64,000 nucleotides of DNA, taken from JAUYIV01 sp040882645 (GTDB lineage Bacteria > Actinomycetota > Acidimicrobiia > Spongiisociales > UBA11373). Position numbers and translations under genes: made by a program. The stretch spans positions 186,001 to 250,000 of the forward strand of contig JBBEAX010000085.1 in NCBI GenBank assembly GCA_040882645.1, in the 5' to 3' direction. The notes beneath the pieces were generated by a model. That model saw only the letters and a program-made list of their open reading frames with translations, was not told the origin of the DNA and did not search any database. This document shows positions 52,459-61,069 of the stretch, piece by piece (position 1 is the stretch's first letter; every line of letters starts with the position of its first letter).

Positions 52459-52487
52459 TTGAATCGAACATGTGTTCGCCCTAGCCT
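52459..52487 (+). promoter_or_regulatory. SOS promoter: LexA box between -35 and -10
   Basis: -35 TTGAAT (52459-52464), 17-nt spacer, -10 TAGCCT (52482-52487), then 6 nt to the ATG. The spacer contains the perfect palindrome CGAACATGTGTTCG (52465-52478), which matches the Gram-positive/actinobacterial LexA consensus CGAAC-N4-GTTCG. LexA binding here would block RNA polymerase; induction by DNA damage is a strong inference. Confidence 0.85.
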
Positions 52488-52493
52488 CTGTGG

Positions 52494-54122
52494 ATGGCGC
52501 TCGGGATACAGCGATCGTTCGATGACCTGGGGGCACCCATCTCCGAGGTCCCCTTCTGCGTTCTCGACCTCGAGACCACTGGTGGTGCCCCCGCCGATCT
52601 GGGCATCACCGAGATCGGCGCCATCCTCTTCCGGGGTGGCGTGCGACAGGGAACGTTCCATTCGCTGGTGAATCCCGGAGGGCCGATCCCACCGTTCATC
52701 ACCGTGCTGACGGGTATCACCCAGGCGATGGTGATCGAGGCTCCCCGCCTCCCCGAGGTGCTGCCCGCCTTCCTCGAGTTCCTCGGCGAGGCCGTGGTGG
52801 TAGGGCACAACGTCCGTTACGACCTCGGGTTCCTCAATGCTGCCGCCACCGCCCACGGATACGGCCCGCTGCCCAACCGCTCGGTGGACACCCTCAGCCT
52901 GGCCCGGCGCCTGGTGCAGTCGGAGATCAGGGACTTCCGCCTCGGGAGCCTGGCGGCCTACTTTCGCTCGCCCGTCACCCCCACCCACCGGGCACTCGAC
53001 GATGCCGCCGCGACCGCTCACGTCCTGTGGAGCCTGTTGGAACGAGCCGGGACGATCGGGGTGACCCATCTCGACGATCTCCTGGCGATGCCCACCGCCC
53101 GCGGGCGGGCGGCGTACGGCAAGCTCAAGCTCACGGACGGGCTGCCTCGCCGACCCGGGGTCTACATGTTTCGCGACCGCCGCGGCGAGATCATCTACAT
53201 CGGGAAGGCGAAGGACCTGCGCTCACGAGTCCGGTCCTACTTCTACGGGGACACCCGCCGGTCGATCGAACAGTTGCTGCGGGAACTCGACTCGATCGAC
53301 CATCGGGTTTGCTCGACGGAGTTGGAGGCGGAGGTGACCGAAATTCGTCTCATCGCCGCCCACAGTCCCCGCCACAACCGGAAATCGAAGCCGCCGAAAT
53401 CGTCTCACTGGGTGCGGCTGACTGCCGGCCCGTTCCCCCGCCTCTCGCTCGCTCGCACCGTCGCCCCTGATGCCCTGCTCCATCTCGGGCCCTTCCGGGG
53501 CACCGCGTCAGCCCGGGCCGTGATCGAGGCGATCTGGGATGCGCTCCCGATACGGCGGTGCTCCAACCCCCCGGGCAGCCGCAGCGCGCCATGTGCGTTC
53601 GCCCAACTCGGCGCTGCACTGTGCCCCTGCGATGGGACTCTCACCGCGGCCGAATACGCCCCGGTGGTCGAGCGCCTGATTGCCGGTGTCGAGAGCCACC
53701 CGGCGCTGCTGCTCGAGCCATTGGGCCGCAAGATCGCCGATCACGCCCGTGCGGCCCGCTTCGAGGAGGCGGCGTGGGTGCGCGACCGTCATCGGGCCCT
53801 CGCGCGGGCGCTCGAGCGGCGCCGGGCATGGACGGCGATGCAGCGGGCCGGGACGGTGCACGCCACGGGGCCTGACGGCGGCGCGCGCATCGAGCGGGGG
53901 CGCCTGGTCGCCGCCTGGCCCGACGGGGATCGTCCCCCCCTCCTCCCCGCGATCCGAACGGAGCACCCCACCGAGGAAGCCGCCCGGTCCGTGATCGATG
54001 CCGAAGAGGCTCACCTCGTGTGGCGATGGTTGATGAGCGAAGGGGTCGCATTGGACGAGGCCGACGGACCGCTGGGGCTTCCGGTCCACCCGGTCGAAGC
54101 GCTGGAGCGCATCGCGGTTTGA
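52494..54122 (+). CDS. DEDD exonuclease/GIY-YIG endonuclease fusion (DNA repair)
   Basis: 542 aa. N-terminal DnaQ-like DEDDh exonuclease: LDLETTG (DxE), GHNVRYDLGFL and HRALDDAAATAHVL. Then a UvrC/Cho-like GIY-YIG domain: PGVYMFRDRRG and IIYIGKAKDLRSRVRSYF. The rest is UvrC-like helical and has CAFAQLGAALCPC. The same architecture is known in Actinobacteria (I recall Rv2191 of M. tuberculosis). A LexA box in its promoter supports a damage-inducible excision role. Leaderless ATG at 52494. Confidence 0.92.
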   Translation: MALGIQRSFDDLGAPISEVPFCVLDLETTGGAPADLGITEIGAILFRGGVRQGTFHSLVNPGGPIPPFITVLTGITQAMVIEAPRLPEVLPAFLEFLGEAVVVGHNVRYDLGFLNAAATAHGYGPLPNRSVDTLSLARRLVQSEIRDFRLGSLAAYFRSPVTPTHRALDDAAATAHVLWSLLERAGTIGVTHLDDLLAMPTARGRAAYGKLKLTDGLPRRPGVYMFRDRRGEIIYIGKAKDLRSRVRSYFYGDTRRSIEQLLRELDSIDHRVCSTELEAEVTEIRLIAAHSPRHNRKSKPPKSSHWVRLTAGPFPRLSLARTVAPDALLHLGPFRGTASARAVIEAIWDALPIRRCSNPPGSRSAPCAFAQLGAALCPCDGTLTAAEYAPVVERLIAGVESHPALLLEPLGRKIADHARAARFEEAAWVRDRHRALARALERRRAWTAMQRAGTVHATGPDGGARIERGRLVAAWPDGDRPPLLPAIRTEHPTEEAARSVIDAEEAHLVWRWLMSEGVALDEADGPLGLPVHPVEALERIAV

Positions 54123-54135
54123 CCCTCGCGATCCG

Positions 54136-55107
54136 CTACGCGCGGTCGAGCACCATTGCCGGGTCGACATTGCCGCCGGAGAGCACCACCACCACGGGGC
54201 CGGTGCCAGGTGCCCGGCCGTCCAATACGAGCGCCAACCCGACCGCCCCCCCGGGCTCGACCACCAGCTTCAGCGTTTCGAACGCGAACCGCATCGCCTC
54301 CCGCACCTCAGCGTCGCTGACGGTCGCCGACCCCGCCACGAGGCGCCGGTTGATCTCGAATCCAATGGCCCCGGGGGTAGGGGCCAGCAGGGCGTCACAG
54401 ATCGACTCGGTCGCATCGGCGATACCGACCCGTTCGCCCGATCGGAGCGAGCGCGCATAGTCGTCGAAATCTTCCGGCTCCACCGTGTGAACCTCGGCCC
54501 GCGGCAGATCGACGGAGAGGGCCAGGGCGATCCCGGCGGTCAGGCCTCCCCCGCCCGTGGGCACCAGCACCACCGGATCCTCGACGGCCAGCGCCCGGCA
54601 TTGTTCGGCCATCTCGAGACCTGCGGTTCCCTGGCCGGCGATGGTCCATGAGTGTTCGAACGGCGGGACGATCACCGCACCGGAGCGTTCGGCGCTCTGA
54701 CGGGTCATCTCGACCCGGTCATCGGTGGCCCGGTCGTAGAACACGACTTCGGCGCCTCGGGACAGGGTCCCCTCGGTTTTGGCAGCAGGGGCATCCGCCG
54801 GCATGACGATGGTGGCCGGCACCCCGTAGTGGGCGGCGGCGGCGGCCACGGCCTGGCCGTGGTTGCCACTGGAATAGGCGGCCACCCCCTTGGCGCGGCC
54901 CTCCGGCCCGAGCTGCGAGAGAAAGGCCATCGCCCCCCGATACTTGAACGAACCGGTGCGCTGCAGCGTCTCCATCTTCAGCAGCACCCGGCGACCCACC
55001 CGGGCATCGAGGTCAGGTGAACCGATCAGCGGAGTGCGCACGACGAGCCCGGCGATTCGGTCGGCGGCGGCCCGAACGTCGTCGATCGTCGGCGGCGAGG
55101 TATCCAC
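54136..55107 (-). CDS. Threonine/serine dehydratase (PLP-dependent)
   Basis: 323 aa fold-type II PLP enzyme. PLP lysine in GSFKYRGA (about residue 59), SSGNHGQ for the carboxylate, VPTGGGGLTAG for the phosphate. No C-terminal ACT regulatory domain, so it is the short catabolic/serine racemase-like type rather than full-length IlvA. GTG at 55107 follows -10 TAGCGT (55116-55121) by 8 nt. Converges with the nuclease gene, 13 bp apart. Confidence 0.88.
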   Translation of the reverse strand: MDTSPPTIDDVRAAADRIAGLVVRTPLIGSPDLDARVGRRVLLKMETLQRTGSFKYRGAMAFLSQLGPEGRAKGVAAYSSGNHGQAVAAAAAHYGVPATIVMPADAPAAKTEGTLSRGAEVVFYDRATDDRVEMTRQSAERSGAVIVPPFEHSWTIAGQGTAGLEMAEQCRALAVEDPVVLVPTGGGGLTAGIALALSVDLPRAEVHTVEPEDFDDYARSLRSGERVGIADATESICDALLAPTPGAIGFEINRRLVAGSATVSDAEVREAMRFAFETLKLVVEPGGAVGLALVLDGRAPGTGPVVVVLSGGNVDPAMVLDRA

Positions 55108-55115
55108 TGCTCCCG

Positions 55116-55178
55116 ACGCTACCGCCCCCCGGGGGCTTGTGTCGCGCCGCCGAGGCGATGCCGCCGGCTCCGTACACT
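55116..55178. promoter_or_regulatory. Divergent -10 boxes for the dehydratase and the ccm locus
   Basis: Minus-strand TAGCGT (55116-55121) lies 8 nt before GTG 55107. Plus-strand TACACT (55173-55178) lies 10 nt before GTG 55189. The plus-strand context CGTACACTCG is repeated exactly before ccmA at 56396-56405. Confidence 0.5.
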
Positions 55179-55188
55179 CGAAGAGGCC

Positions 55189-55674
55189 GTGAAGCGCACG
55201 CTCGTCGTTCTCGCACTCATCGTCATCGGGGCATGCGGCCAGGGATCGGTGCCATCCGTCGACGTGCCCCCACTCGAGCCCACCACACCCAGCGCGATCC
55301 GGGAGTTGCTGGAGTCCTCCGACCGGCCGGTGGTGGTGAATGTCTGGGCTTCGTGGTGCGTTCCCTGCCGCTCGGAAGCGCCTCTGCTTCGGCAGGCCGC
55401 GGCCGCACACGGCGATGCGGTCAGGTTCGTCGGTATCGACGTTCGCGACACCCAGGACGGGGCGCGGTCGTTCATCGCGGAGTTCGGCCTCACCGCGCTT
55501 GAGCACTACTTCGACCCCTCCGGCGCCGTCCCGGGTGATCTCGGCGGGCGGGGGGTGCCCATCACCTTCTTCTTCCGCGCCGGAGGCGACCTGGTCTCCA
55601 TCCACCACGGGGTGATCGACGAGCGGACGCTCGCCCTCGGAATCGACGAGCTGCTCCGTGCCGGGAGCGGCTGA
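55189..55674 (+). CDS. TlpA-like thioredoxin-fold lipoprotein
   Basis: 161 aa. Signal peptide ending in IGAC (lipobox), then a thioredoxin domain with WASWCVPC (CxxC near 57-60) and a cis-Pro in GVPITFFF. Predicted membrane-anchored thiol-disulfide reductase outside the cell. First gene of the ccm locus; its stop overlaps the next ATG. A second thioredoxin (ccmG) closes the locus, so the two probably have different partners. Confidence 0.88.
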   Translation: MKRTLVVLALIVIGACGQGSVPSVDVPPLEPTTPSAIRELLESSDRPVVVNVWASWCVPCRSEAPLLRQAAAAHGDAVRFVGIDVRDTQDGARSFIAEFGLTALEHYFDPSGAVPGDLGGRGVPITFFFRAGGDLVSIHHGVIDERTLALGIDELLRAGSG

Positions 55675-56366
55675 TGGAGTTCGGGCTCTTGGCAGCGGCA
55701 CTGCTTGCATTCGGGTCGGCCTGGGGCCTCCTCCGGCTCACCGTGGCGACGGAGCAGCGGCGGCCGGCGTTCGACCGCATGATCTCCGCCGCGGTCGTCG
55801 GTCTGTTCGTCGGACGGATCGCGGCGATGGCTCTCGCCGGCACCAATCCGATCACCCGCCCCCTCGACGTCCTCATCGTGCGCGGAGGGGTCGACACCGG
55901 TTTCGCCGCGACCGCGGCGTTGACGTGGCTCGCCTTTGCTGGGCGAGGCGACCTGTGGCGAAACCTCGACGCGGTGGCGCCGGCCTCGCTCGCCGGTCTA
56001 GCCGGATGGCACCTCGGCTGCCTCTTCTCAGGCACCTGCCTGGGGACCACCACCTCCCTGCCCTGGGGACTCACGGCGGCGGGCGGGGTAGTGGCGCGGC
56101 ACTCGACCGAGATCTACGCCGCCCTCGCCTTCGTCGCTGCCGCCGCGCTGGTCGCAGCGGCGCGCCGGCAGGTGACGGTTCCGGGAATCCTGGCGGCTGC
56201 CACGCTTGCGGCGGCAGCTTTCATCCGGCTGGCGACCGAACCGCTGCGTCTCGGGATCGGGACGGGGCCTGAGTGGTGGTACGCGTCCGGGGTCGCCGTC
56301 GGGTTAGGCATCGTTCTGTACCGGGTGGTGAACGCCCGCCGACCGCGACGCCCGCCCCCCTCCTGA
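55674..56366 (+). CDS. Lgt-fold membrane protein without Lgt catalytic signature
   Basis: 230 aa with about seven hydrophobic helices. Landmarks align with prolipoprotein diacylglyceryl transferase: FVGRIAAM, RGGVDTGF, LPWGL, HSTEIYAAL. But the essential NGE-containing loop of Lgt reads LGCLFSGTCLG, and HPxQLYE is HSTEIYA, so transferase activity is doubtful. The loop instead has two cysteines, Cys116 and Cys122 (CX5C). One-base overlap with the TlpA-like gene suggests a redox partnership; this is inference. Confidence 0.7.
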   Translation: MEFGLLAAALLAFGSAWGLLRLTVATEQRRPAFDRMISAAVVGLFVGRIAAMALAGTNPITRPLDVLIVRGGVDTGFAATAALTWLAFAGRGDLWRNLDAVAPASLAGLAGWHLGCLFSGTCLGTTTSLPWGLTAAGGVVARHSTEIYAALAFVAAAALVAAARRQVTVPGILAAATLAAAAFIRLATEPLRLGIGTGPEWWYASGVAVGLGIVLYRVVNARRPRRPPPS

Positions 56367-56397
56367 GCCCGCCCGCACCGTGGCAGCACCGCTTTCG

Positions 56398-56403
56398 TAC
56401 ACT
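56398..56403 (+). promoter_or_regulatory. -10 box TACACT of ccmA
   Basis: TACACT ends 7 nt before ATG 56411. The ten bases CGTACACTCG are identical to those before the TlpA-like gene. Leaderless arrangement. Confidence 0.5.
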
Positions 56404-56410
56404 CGCCCAT

Positions 56411-57058
56411 ATGCCCGGGCAACATATCGTCGACCTCCACGGCGTGGCTGTACGCCGCCCCGGCACGTTGATCTTGCGAGAAGTAAGCCTTCAGGTCGCC
56501 CCCGGCGAAGTCATCGGGCTGTTCGGGGCGAACGGATCGGGTAAATCCACTCTGCTTCGGGTGCTGGCGACCCTCGAGCGACCGAGCGCGGGTGGTGGCA
56601 CGGTGCTCGGTGCCACCCTCGGCACTGACGCAGTGGAGTCGATCCGCCCCCGAATCGCCCTCGTCGCCCATGAACCGGCACTTCTTGCCAACCTTTCTCT
56701 GGAGGAAAACCTCCGTCTCTTTGCGGCGCTCGGCGGACGCGCCTCGGGCCGGGTGATGCCCGTACTCGTCGAGGTGGGCCTGGGCGGGGCGGCCGGGCGA
56801 CGCGCCGCCATCTGCTCCAACGGCATGAGACGCCGCGCCGAGTTCGCCCGGGTGGCCCTTGCCGAGCCAGATCTGCTCCTCCTCGACGAGGCCCATGTGG
56901 GGCTCGACGTTGCCGCCGGGGCATTGATCGGACGCATCGTCGCCGCCGTCACGGATCGCGGTGGGGCGGTGGTCCTGGTGTCCCACGAGCGGGAGCGCGT
57001 CGAGGGGCTGATCGACCGGTCGGCGACCTTGATCGACGGCCGGCTGGAGGTCGGGTGA
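56411..57058 (+). CDS. ccmA: Heme exporter ATP-binding protein CcmA
   Basis: 215 aa ABC ATPase of System I cytochrome c maturation; powers release of holo-CcmE. Walker A GANGSGKST, a degenerate signature NGMRRRAEFARVAL, Walker B LLLLDEAHVGLD, His switch VSHER. The signature lacks the usual SxGQ, common in CcmA. Overlaps ccmB by 4 nt. ABC identity is sure; the CcmA name relies on context. Confidence 0.9.
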   Translation: MPGQHIVDLHGVAVRRPGTLILREVSLQVAPGEVIGLFGANGSGKSTLLRVLATLERPSAGGGTVLGATLGTDAVESIRPRIALVAHEPALLANLSLEENLRLFAALGGRASGRVMPVLVEVGLGGAAGRRAAICSNGMRRRAEFARVALAEPDLLLLDEAHVGLDVAAGALIGRIVAAVTDRGGAVVLVSHERERVEGLIDRSATLIDGRLEVG

Positions 57059-57717
57059 TGACCATCTGGCGGCAGATCGCGATCCTTTTTCGCCTTCAAC
57101 TGCGCGACGAGATGCGCACCGGCGAGGTGACGGCGGTGGTGGTCCCGTTCGGCGCCATTGCCCTGCTGGTGATTCCGATGGCGGTCGGCATCGAGACCAC
57201 CCTGCTCAGCCGTATCGGCCCGGGCCTGTTCTGGGCGGTGGTGCTGTTGTTCGGCATCGTCGTGACCCAGCGCCGCACCGCGGCGGCGAGCCCGGCCCAT
57301 CGCGATGCCCTGTCGCTGTTGGGCGTCGACCCGGCGGCGCGGTTTGCCGCAACGGCTCTGGCCAGCGCCATCCTGCTACTGGGCTTCGAGATCGCCACCG
57401 GGCTGGCAATGATCGTGCTGTACGACCCGGTCGTCGTCGGCTGGGGTTGGCTGGCAATGGTCCTGCCATTGGTGGCGCTCGGCCTCGGGATGCTCGGTAC
57501 CGTCGCCGGATCGGTGGCCGACGGCCGCGGGCCCCTCGCCCCGCTGTTGGTGGCGCCTCTGGCGATACCGATTCTTCTAGGCGCCGCTCAGGCCTCGGAA
57601 GGCTTGCGGTTGGGGGTCGGTATCCTCCGCTGGGTCCTCGTGCTGGCGCTGGTCGACGTCGTGCTGGCGCTGGTCGGTGTGCTGACCGCCCGCCCCCTGG
57701 AAGGGACTTCGAGTTGA
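57055..57717 (+). CDS. ccmB: Heme exporter membrane protein CcmB
   Basis: 220 aa with six transmembrane helices. RLQLRDEMRTGEV near the N terminus and LLVAPLAIPILLGAAQA near the end are CcmB landmarks. Partners with CcmA and CcmC. Overlaps ccmC by 4 nt (TTGA). Confidence 0.9.
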   Translation: MMTIWRQIAILFRLQLRDEMRTGEVTAVVVPFGAIALLVIPMAVGIETTLLSRIGPGLFWAVVLLFGIVVTQRRTAAASPAHRDALSLLGVDPAARFAATALASAILLLGFEIATGLAMIVLYDPVVVGWGWLAMVLPLVALGLGMLGTVAGSVADGRGPLAPLLVAPLAIPILLGAAQASEGLRLGVGILRWVLVLALVDVVLALVGVLTARPLEGTSS

Positions 57718-58421
57718 GGCCGATCGAGATCGCAGCAGCCGGGACCATGCTCACCGCACTGGTTGCCGGCCTCGTGGTGCCTCCTGACGCCGTTCAGGGC
57801 GACCTGCAGCGGATCATGTACGTCCACGTGCCCTCGGCCTGGCTGGCGTACCTCGCCTTTGCGGTGACGCTGATCGCCAGCGTGGCTCACCTGGTCACCA
57901 AGCGGCTCGATTGGGATCGGCGCGCCGGGGCCTCGGCGGAGGTCGGCGTGGTGTTCACTGGTCTCGCCCTCGCCACCGGGATGATCTGGGGCAAGCCGGT
58001 CTGGGGCGTGTGGTGGACGTGGGATGCCCGGCTGGTGCTGACCGCGGCGATGTTCTTCGTGTACCTCGCGTATCTCGCCCTCCGGCGGAGTGTCGACGAC
58101 CCGGTGATCCGGGGCCGGAGAACGGCGGTGTTCGGCATCGTCGCCGCCCTGCAGATCCCGCTCGTGCACTTTTCGGTGATCTGGTGGCGCAGCCTCCACC
58201 AGCCACCCACGGTGCTGCGACCTGGAGAGCCGCAAATCGATCCACCGCTCCTCTTCGCATTGCTGATGGCGGTGGTGGCGTTCACGGTGCTGTATGTCGC
58301 GTTGACCCGGCGCCGGGTGGATCTCGCCGCCGCCGAGGACCGTCTGCTCACCACCGGACGGTTCGACGAGCCGGTCGCCGGGGCGGCAATCGCGGCCCCC
58401 GCCAGCAAGGAGGCGCCGTGA
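57714..58421 (+). CDS. ccmC: Heme handling protein CcmC
   Basis: 235 aa, six helices, member of the heme handling protein family. MYVHVPSAW carries the first heme-ligand histidine, VWWTWDARL the WWD tryptophan-rich loop and VHFSVIWWRSLHQP the second histidine. It attaches heme to CcmE. TTG at 57714 gives the full first helix; ATG 57747 would truncate it. Confidence 0.9.
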   Translation: MRPIEIAAAGTMLTALVAGLVVPPDAVQGDLQRIMYVHVPSAWLAYLAFAVTLIASVAHLVTKRLDWDRRAGASAEVGVVFTGLALATGMIWGKPVWGVWWTWDARLVLTAAMFFVYLAYLALRRSVDDPVIRGRRTAVFGIVAALQIPLVHFSVIWWRSLHQPPTVLRPGEPQIDPPLLFALLMAVVAFTVLYVALTRRRVDLAAAEDRLLTTGRFDEPVAGAAIAAPASKEAP

Positions 58422-58537
58422 GCGACTGGGGCTGGGTGGCCTTCGCGTACTCGATGGTGTACTCCACGCTGGCGCTGTACCTCGCTTCGATCGTGGTCCG
58501 GGCCCGGCGAGTACGCCGCTCCCTGGACGAGCGATGA
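58418..58537 (+). CDS. ccmD: CcmD-like small membrane protein
   Basis: 39 aa, one transmembrane helix (about 7-28) and a basic end RRVRRSLDER. Size, topology and place between ccmC and ccmE identify CcmD, which helps release holo-CcmE. GTG overlaps the ccmC stop; the stop overlaps the ccmE start. Confidence 0.8.
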   Translation: MSDWGWVAFAYSMVYSTLALYLASIVVRARRVRRSLDER

Positions 58538-58953
58538 GGCGCTACCGCTGGTTCATCGTGGCGGGATTGGGGCTGGTGGTGGTGCTGACCGGATTCCTCG
58601 TGTCCAACATCGGCGCCGACCTCGTGTACTACCGGACGACTTCGGAAGTCGTCGACGAGACCCACCCCGTTGGAGAAGGTCGCTTTCGACTCGGCGGCCA
58701 GGTAGTGCCGGGTTCGATCGCGGCCGACGAGAACGGCGTGCGGTTCGAAGTCACTGACGGAGTGGTGACCCTGGCGGTCGATCATCGCGGTGCTCCGCAA
58801 CAACTGTTCCGTGCAGGCATCGGGGTGGTGGTCGAGGGGACCTGGGACGGATCCACGTTCCGCTCCGACTCGATGATCATCAAGCACGACGAGCAGTACC
58901 GCACCGAGGACGGTGGCGTGTACACCCCCGACTCGAGATTCCCCGGCCCGTGA
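58534..58953 (+). CDS. ccmE: Heme chaperone CcmE
   Basis: 139 aa. N-terminal anchor (5-24) and OB-fold domain. The covalent heme site is IIKHDEQY: His118 and Tyr122 in the HxxxY form, not the Cys variant known from some archaea and sulfate reducers. Four-nt overlaps on both sides. All features needed for heme binding are present. Confidence 0.92.
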   Translation: MRRYRWFIVAGLGLVVVLTGFLVSNIGADLVYYRTTSEVVDETHPVGEGRFRLGGQVVPGSIAADENGVRFEVTDGVVTLAVDHRGAPQQLFRAGIGVVVEGTWDGSTFRSDSMIIKHDEQYRTEDGGVYTPDSRFPGP

Positions 58954-61069
58954 TCGCACTCGTCGGCTACGCGGGAGTGCTGGTGGCGCTCGCTTCGGCG
59001 GTGGCTCTGGTCGTGCAGGGAGTGAGGTCGTACCTCGAAGGCGGGACCGCGGCGGCGGACCGGCTGCGGTTCCCGATCTGGGGCCTCGTCGGCGGAGCCA
59101 TCATCGCCATGGTCGCCCTCGAAGTGGCGTTGCTCACCAACGACTTCTCGATCGAATATGTCGCCCGCAATCACGCTCGGGGGACGCCTCTCCTGTTCAC
59201 CATTGCCTCCGCCTGGGCGGCGCTCGAAGGAAGCATCGTGCTCTGGGGCCTGATCCTGGCCGGGTACGCAGTTTGGGTGTTTCGTAGCCTCGACGACGAC
59301 GATCCGATCGGTGCCACCGCTCTCGCCGTGATCGGGGCGGTGGCGATCTTCTTCTTCGGGCTGATGGCGTCGGCGGCCAACCCGTTCACGACGCTGGAGG
59401 TGGTTCCGGTCGACGGCCTCGGCGCCAACCCCCTGCTGCAGAACCACATCCTGATGGCGATCCATCCGCCCATGCTCTACATGGGGTACGTCGGCATGAC
59501 CGTGCCGTTCGCCTTCGCCATCGCGGCCCTCGCCGCCGGCGACGGGACCACGGCATGGCTGGAGCGAACTCGCCGCTGGGCGCTGGTCGCCTGGTCGTTC
59601 CTCACGCTGGGCGTCGTACTTGGCGCCTGGTGGTCTTACGAGGTGCTCGGGTGGGGTGGGTATTGGGCGTGGGATCCGGTGGAGAACGCCTCTTTCCTCC
59701 CGTGGCTTACGGCGACCGCCTTCATCCACTCGGCGGTCGTCCAGCGACGCCGGGGCATGCTCCAGGCGTGGAACGTCGCCCTGGTGATCGGGACGTTCGC
59801 CCTCACCATCCTCGGCACGTTCCTCACCCNNNNNNNNNNNNNNNNNNNNNNNNNNNNNNNNNNNNNNNNNNNNNNNNNNNNNNNNNNNNNNNNNNNNNNN
59901 NNNNNNNNNNNNNNNNNNNNNNNNNNNNNGTCGCCCTGGTGATCGGGACGTTCGCCCTCACCATCCTCGGCACGTTCCTCACCCGGTCGGGGGTGGTGGC
60001 GTCGGTGCACTCCTTCACCCAGTCGGCCGTGGGGCCTGCCCTGCTGGGCTTTCTGATCGTGATCCTGATCGGTGGATTCGGCCTCTTTGCCGCCCGGGGT
60101 CACCTGGTGGCATCCACCCCGCGCCTCGACTCGCTCGCCAGCCGCGAAGGGGTCTTCCTGCTCAACAACCTGCTGCTCACCCTGTTCGCCTTCGTCGTGC
60201 TGCTGGGGACGATCTATCCCATGATCCTCGAGGCGTTCACCGGGGATCGGGTCTCGGTGGGTCCGCCGTGGTTCGACCGCACCGCGATCCCCATCGGCCT
60301 CGTGTTGCTGTTTGCGATGGGCATCGGACCGATCGTCCCCTACCGGGCTGCCCGGGCGAGCGTTGTGTGGCACCGTCTTAGGGGCCCGCTCCAGGTGACC
60401 GCCGTGGTGTCGGCGGCGGTCGTCATCCTCGGGATGCGCTCGGTCACCGCACTGCTCACGGTGGCGCTGGCAACCCTGGTGGTAGCGGCCATCGTCCGCA
60501 ACGCACATGTGTCGGCGAAGGCGCGCCCCGACGGCTACCTGCGCTCGCTCGGGGGACTATTCCGCGCCGATCCCGGCTTCTGGGGCGGGATGATCGCCCA
60601 CACCGGAGTGGCGCTCGTGGCAGTGGCCATCTCCTTCTCGTCATCTTTCGACACCCGTACCGAGATCACCCTTTCGGCAGGCGGGTCGGCGGCCTTCGAC
60701 GGGTACACGCTTACCTACGTCGCACCCTTTGCTCGGGAAGAGTCGAATCGCGTCGTCATCGGCGCCGAATTCGAGCTCTACCGGGGCACTCGCCACCTGG
60801 CCACCCTTCACCCCCGCCTCAACCAGTACGACAACCAGGTGCAGGCGATTCCGACGCCGGCAGTCCATACCGGGTTGCGCGAGGACGTCTACCTCAGCCT
60901 GGTGCGCATCGAACAGGGCACGAGCGCGGTCACCATCGACGCGATGCGCTTTCCCTTGATGTGGATGCTCTGGCTCGGTGGCCTGGTGGTGGTGGCCGGG
61001 GGCGCCTGGTCGTTCACTGCCAAGCGTCGTAGCCGCGACCTCAGACCGGCGGAGGTTTCTGGTGTCTGA
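58950..61069 (+). CDS. ccmF: Cytochrome c heme lyase subunit CcmF (interrupted only by an assembly gap)
   Basis: Holocytochrome c synthase core. The 5' part (58950-59829) and 3' part (59985-61069) lie in different frames on either side of 100 Ns. Removing the Ns plus one copy of the 55-bp duplicate gives 1965 bp, exactly 654 codons and a stop, with a continuous protein of normal CcmF length. The WWD region GGYWAWDPVENASFLPW and histidines in the LLFTIAS/HPPMLYMGYVG segments are present. So this is an intact gene, not a pseudogene. Confidence 0.9.
59830..59929. other. Artificial 100-N scaffold gap with 55-bp duplicated flanks
   Basis: The 55 bases at 59775-59829 are identical to those at 59930-59984. 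A fixed 100-N spacer between contigs sharing exactly 55 bp points to an unmerged k-mer overlap, so no sequence is really missing. Confidence 0.93.

Noticed and set aside
58950..61069. Frameshifted or truncated ccmF
   Set aside because: The frame change comes only from 100 Ns and a 55-bp duplicate; removing them restores one frame.
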